NCBI GenBank assembly: GCA_033439795.1
Contig: JAUTDP010000005.1
Coordinates: forward strand, 124,001 to 188,000
DNA from: Sordaria brevicollis
Lineage: Eukaryota; Ascomycota; Sordariomycetes; Sordariales; Sordariaceae
Reading direction: 5' to 3'
DNA length: 64,000 nucleotides
The notes beneath the pieces were generated by a model. It searched no databases. It was given only the letters and a program-made list of their open reading frames with translations, and was not told where the DNA came from. Below are positions 60,779 to 64,000 of this stretch, one piece after another (within the stretch, counting starts at the first letter, position 1; the number at the start of each line of letters is the position of its first letter). The translations under genes were made by a program, and so were the position numbers.

Positions 60779-62246
60779 CGGCACACTCTCCCACGGTCAC
60801 ACAGACACATCGCCGTCGAAGGGACTCCTAGTATTGGCTTGGCACGAGATGATCCTCCAACGCTCCCCATTGGCTTGTCTGGCATCCCAAGTGAACTGAC
60901 CATACCCCCTCATCTGCAGGATGATATCGCAACCATCAAAGACCTCGTCGAGCACTCAGGCTTCCCCTCACAACCGGCAACTGAACAGGCAGTTGTTTCT
61001 GCCCCCCGCCTTTTCGTTTCGATATCAAGACCGCTCGAGAAATTGGAGGACTGTCGTTAGTTCCCAACTTCGCTGCTGCGCCCGGTTGCAATTTTAACCA
61101 AAGTGGTCCGTCGTAACGTTGGCTTTATACTTTGGCGCACCGGAGACGGACTTTCCTCGAATCATAACCACAAAGCCCCCAGCCGACTGGCAACAAGACA
61201 CTCAGTTAGGACCGCGAGATGTTGGTGTCAGTGTCAAGTTCGTGCGTCATGCAGGCCAGATCCCAAACGGTCAGTGCCCGTCCACGTCCATATCCGTGAC
61301 AATTTCCCTTTTCGCTGTGTACTGGAGGTCGTCGGCATGCCCACCCACAAAACATTAAAGATTGAACGGACCACTGACAGAGAAAAAAGAGACAGCTAGG
61401 ATGGGAACATGCGAGCTCCGCCTCAATTGTGTCTCCGGTACAGGGGCATGAGGAGATGCTCTGATTGGCCCAGGGGCCGTAGCATAGGTAACATGTTCTT
61501 CCAGGAACCCTACAGGGGCGGCTATCCCCAGATGAGCTTAAACCAGCCTCCTCTTCGTTTCTCCCGCTTGGGATGAACAGGACGGCAGGGTCCTTTGTAA
61601 TGAGAAAGTGGCCCAACCCTCGGCCAGCCGTTGTCGGAATAGATACGTAATGGTTGCCTACCACTTTTTCTGTTATCACTCGATATTCCGCGCGGGAGAC
61701 AACCAAGACCACCCAACCAACTCATGCACAGACTATGCCCTACTTGGCTTGCTCAAAGGTAAACTTACAACTAACCAAAAATCGATATGAATGACACCGT
61801 GAGAGCGCTCGGGCGCGGAGGACAAGGCAACGGGATAGAAAATTGAACACCTCAAGAAAAAAGGTGGAGTTGGCTCTTGGCTCCCACTTAAGTTCCGTAG
61901 CTCGGTGATGATCATGACCTGTGAGCTAACGACTCGCAGGCCTCGGCAAGCTCCCGCCGGATCTGCTGTTGTGCCTGATTAAAAGGCCCCAGAATAGAAC
62001 AGAGTCAGCTGCCCTGAAAGAAAGTCGGCCAGTAGAAACTAGCGCTCCACGTTGAACGAGAAGGCGCCCTGTGGCCATCGTCACGCCATGGCAATTGGTG
62101 GTGAATGGATGTGTTTCTTCGTGCACACAAGGTCAACATTCACGTCCGACCTAAAGAGTAAAAACAGATGGAGTTTACCAACCAAAGGCCGCCGCCGTTA
62201 GAGGAAAAGTAAGACGACAGTGTCAACCTCTGTCTTCTCACACAGT

Positions 62247-62807
62247 ATGGGTATCGTCCGTTTCCATCCAGTGCGTGCAGTCAACAGCCTGTGTCATTCA
62301 GGCCCGCTGTCAATGTGCGTGCTGCACTCCACTGGCGCCAGAAGCTCGGAGAATAATCACAACCACCTCACACCTGACAACACACACACCTCTTCATCAC
62401 GGATCACTTTGACAAACTTGAACTCTCAGCCAAGGTCTTGGCGAGGTAATGGAAGCGCATGTATGAAGCTATCGACTGTCGAGCTTACCAACAACATGAA
62501 CAACAAAGGATCAACACTCTGGGACGAAATGAGGCCCTCCAGGCAGACAGCGTTGGTACATTGCTTCAATCATCCCTTTCCCAGGACGCAGATAACCCCC
62601 AAAGACATTATGTACAGATGCTGCATCCGGGTAGTCATCTTTGAAGGGGAAAATATCGTTGCTAAGACCGAAGAAAAAAGGGCCTCAATTTCGGACCGGC
62701 TGGCGGAGCAACTTGAGATTTCTCGGTTCATAACTTCATACAACCAAACTCCCATATTCTTTAAGAACAAGGGAGACCTTCGCAAAATAAAAAACTACAT
62801 GACGTGA
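62247..62807 (+). CDS. Weak 186-codon open frame, no family recognised
   Basis: This is the longest open frame in the balanced region counting from a real ATG; the frame is open further upstream to 62,220 without ATG. The first third is Ser/Thr/Asn/His-rich and low in structure. The last third (KDIMYRCCIRVVIFEGENIV, then KKRASISDRLAEQLEISRF-like) looks more globular. No domain is recognised. A chance frame of this length in about 5 kb is uncommon but not excluded. It could be an exon or a decayed gene. Confidence 0.25.
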   Translation: MGIVRFHPVRAVNSLCHSGPLSMCVLHSTGARSSENNHNHLTPDNTHTSSSRITLTNLNSQPRSWRGNGSACMKLSTVELTNNMNNKGSTLWDEMRPSRQTALVHCFNHPFPRTQITPKDIMYRCCIRVVIFEGENIVAKTEEKRASISDRLAEQLEISRFITSYNQTPIFFKNKGDLRKIKNYMT

Positions 62808-63382
62808 ACGATAGTTTCTGACAAAACTGCGGAAAACGGCCCGCGCGTCAAAGCACTGAACACCAGATGAGGGCCAAGGATGTTCCCGGATGTGAATGTT
62901 TATTTTTATGCGCACGCGACAGCTCGACCGACGGCGAGACTTCAGCGTTCATCACAGACACTTGGCCTAGAGATGGGTATGAGCCTCATTCTCATCACGT
63001 TGTCATCTCCCTCAAAAGGGCTGAGGTAAGGGCTAAAGCAGATAATACGTAGTTGGACTTACACTGTAGACAAGCGACCCTTACTGTGTCCCTCGGCCTG
63101 TCGATCAACCTAAATGCTAAATCCGAGATCGCAAAGTGCAACTTAATAGTAGGGCAAAGAAAGAAAAGGTAAAGAGATGAAAAGCCCACGCTACGTTACC
63201 TACATATATCGACTAATGTAAACTAGTCATTCCATTCGATACCTTACTTGGCCATTACAACGCAACACAACCATCAATACGTGCAGCTACGTATGGGACG
63301 ATGACATGGTGGGACAAGAGTGGTCCTGGGGAAGAAGGACAAGCGAGGTCCTCAATGTAGGAAGGAACTCTTGGAGAGAGAG

Positions 63383-63428
<46 letters not shown>
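63383..63428 (+). repeat. Poly(A) tract of 46 bases
   Basis: It is an uninterrupted run of A, flanked by GAGAGAG on the left and GAGAGAG on the right. It forces poly-Lys or poly-Phe into any frame crossing it, so the open frames over 63,255-63,830 are artefacts. The exact length is prone to sequencing slippage. Confidence 0.9.
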
Positions 63429-63431
<3 letters not shown>

Positions 63432-63750
63432 AGAGATCCATTCAAGACCGAAAAGCCCCGTTCGTCGGTGCCTTTCGGCTCTTTGACCTCTTTGGCCCTT
63501 TCTGGGTGGATTGGCCCGTTTCTTCGGTTGTTCCGCCGCTTCGCTTCGACTCGCTTCGCCTGGCTTTCCACTTCTTGTCCCTCCGTCGCTCTCCTTTGCT
63601 CTGCCGTGACTCCGGCTCCGCAAACCCGTAACAACGCCAATAACGACAACAATAACAAAAAGGCCCCTCTCCACCTTTCTGCGACCGGAAAAAGTCGTGG
63701 AGATCCAGCTGGAGAGAGTACCGACTACCTAAGCGAAGAAAAGGAAAAGG

Positions 63751-63927
63751 ATGTCGGAGGAGATCCTATTCCGTCATTCCACCATGTATCCATGCCATCC
63801 TCTTGTTCCCAAGAAACTGGAAAGGATTGAAAGGTCCGCTCTTCGCTTCCAAGCACAAAGTTCACACGTTTTCCGCGCCGAACGGCTGTGCCCTTTATTC
63901 CGTAGTGTTAAAGGTAAGGTAAGGTAG
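63751..63927 (+). CDS. Possible first exon of a gene running off the right edge
   Basis: ATG 63,751 opens a 58-codon frame (MSEEILFRHSTMYPCHPLV...). It follows a CT-rich stretch at about 63,470-63,640, as often seen upstream of fungal starts. Within it, AAAG followed by GTAAGG at 63,914 fits a fungal 5' splice site, giving a 54-codon exon; unspliced, the frame stops at 63,927. The predicted part is basic with KKLERIERSALRFQ. No family is recognised and the remainder lies outside the window. Confidence 0.2.
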   Translation: MSEEILFRHSTMYPCHPLVPKKLERIERSALRFQAQSSHVFRAERLCPLFRSVKGKVR

Positions 63928-64000
63928 CCTTGGAGTGGAGTAGCTGTCCTAGGGGCTGTTCGGGCGGTCTTTCTGACGAGTTTAATCTTTCAAGTCCTTT

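Larger units (their letters stand above)
59268..64000. other. Balanced-composition, RIP-free region without a recognised gene
   Basis: CA and TG are common again and GC content rises to roughly half. Open frames up to about 190 codons occur on both strands, but they overlap each other and none shows a family I know. Several of the longer ones depend on non-ATG starts. The region is plausibly intergenic or upstream sequence of a gene beyond 64,000. Short GTAAGT-like and CTGCAG-like strings occur but do not assemble into a convincing spliced gene by eye. Sub-features are listed separately. Confidence 0.6.

Noticed and set aside
61206..61712. 168-codon - strand frame.
   Set aside because: It overlaps other frames on both strands, has Cys/Ser/Pro-rich composition without motif or relatives, and is probably fortuitous.
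63255..63830. Overlapping frames of 103-174 codons with poly-Lys or poly-Phe.
   Set aside because: They are held open by the 46-base A tract and show no coding signal otherwise.

Overview
The window is a stretch of filamentous ascomycete (Pezizomycotina-type) nuclear DNA with two very different halves. From 1 to about 59,200 it is extremely AT-rich. CA and TG dinucleotides are nearly absent while CG survives, and the coding relics of transposons are riddled with in-frame TAA/TAG where CAA, CAG or TGG codons once stood. This is the footprint of repeat-induced point mutation (RIP), a process of filamentous ascomycetes. From about 59,270 to 64,000 the base composition is balanced, RIP is absent, and no gene is recognised with confidence. 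I cannot name the species from this sequence.

Layout of the AT-rich part. (1) 1-~4,520: the 3' part of a Ty3/Gypsy chromodomain element on the + strand. (2) ~4,560-5,880: an unidentified coding relic on the - strand. (3) 6,060-19,595: a 13.5 kb LTR element on the + strand with 623-bp LTRs, a gag-pol relic and about 4.5 kb of extra sequence after pol. (4) 19,600-~20,970: a broken SNF2-type helicase on the - strand. Short palindromes, unidentified relics and less-mutated islands then follow up to 27,702. (5) 27,703-59,267: one Copia element on the - strand, about 5.55 kb of its own sequence, blown apart by three further LTR elements. Element B (27,860-35,098, Gypsy, -) sits in its 3' LTR. Element C (35,722-54,485, Gypsy, +) sits in its RNase H codons. 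Element E (38,160-49,491, Gypsy-like, -) sits inside C.

The nesting is unusually well supported. B, C and E each have LTR pairs of exactly equal length (253, 282 and 243 bp) and perfect 5-bp target duplications (CTAGT, TAAAT, ATCTT). The Copia LTR that lacks B serves as an empty-site control, and removing C with one target duplication restores the Copia RNase H reading frame. The LTR ends facing outward are less mutated than the inward ends in nearly every element, even where the flank is itself mutated DNA. The B target duplication already carries a RIP-type change in both copies. Together these suggest alternating rounds of insertion and RIP.

No functional protein-coding gene is supported anywhere in the AT-rich part; all coding entries there are relics. 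In the balanced part I list only weak open frames, a possible first exon at 63,751 that runs towards the window edge, a 46-base A tract and a short tandem repeat. I did not find a convincing undescribed biological system. The best leads are the insertion/RIP stratigraphy, the extra coding cargo in the two oversized elements, and the helicase relic with its palindrome family. Element letters (A, B, C, D, E, G) are my own labels.
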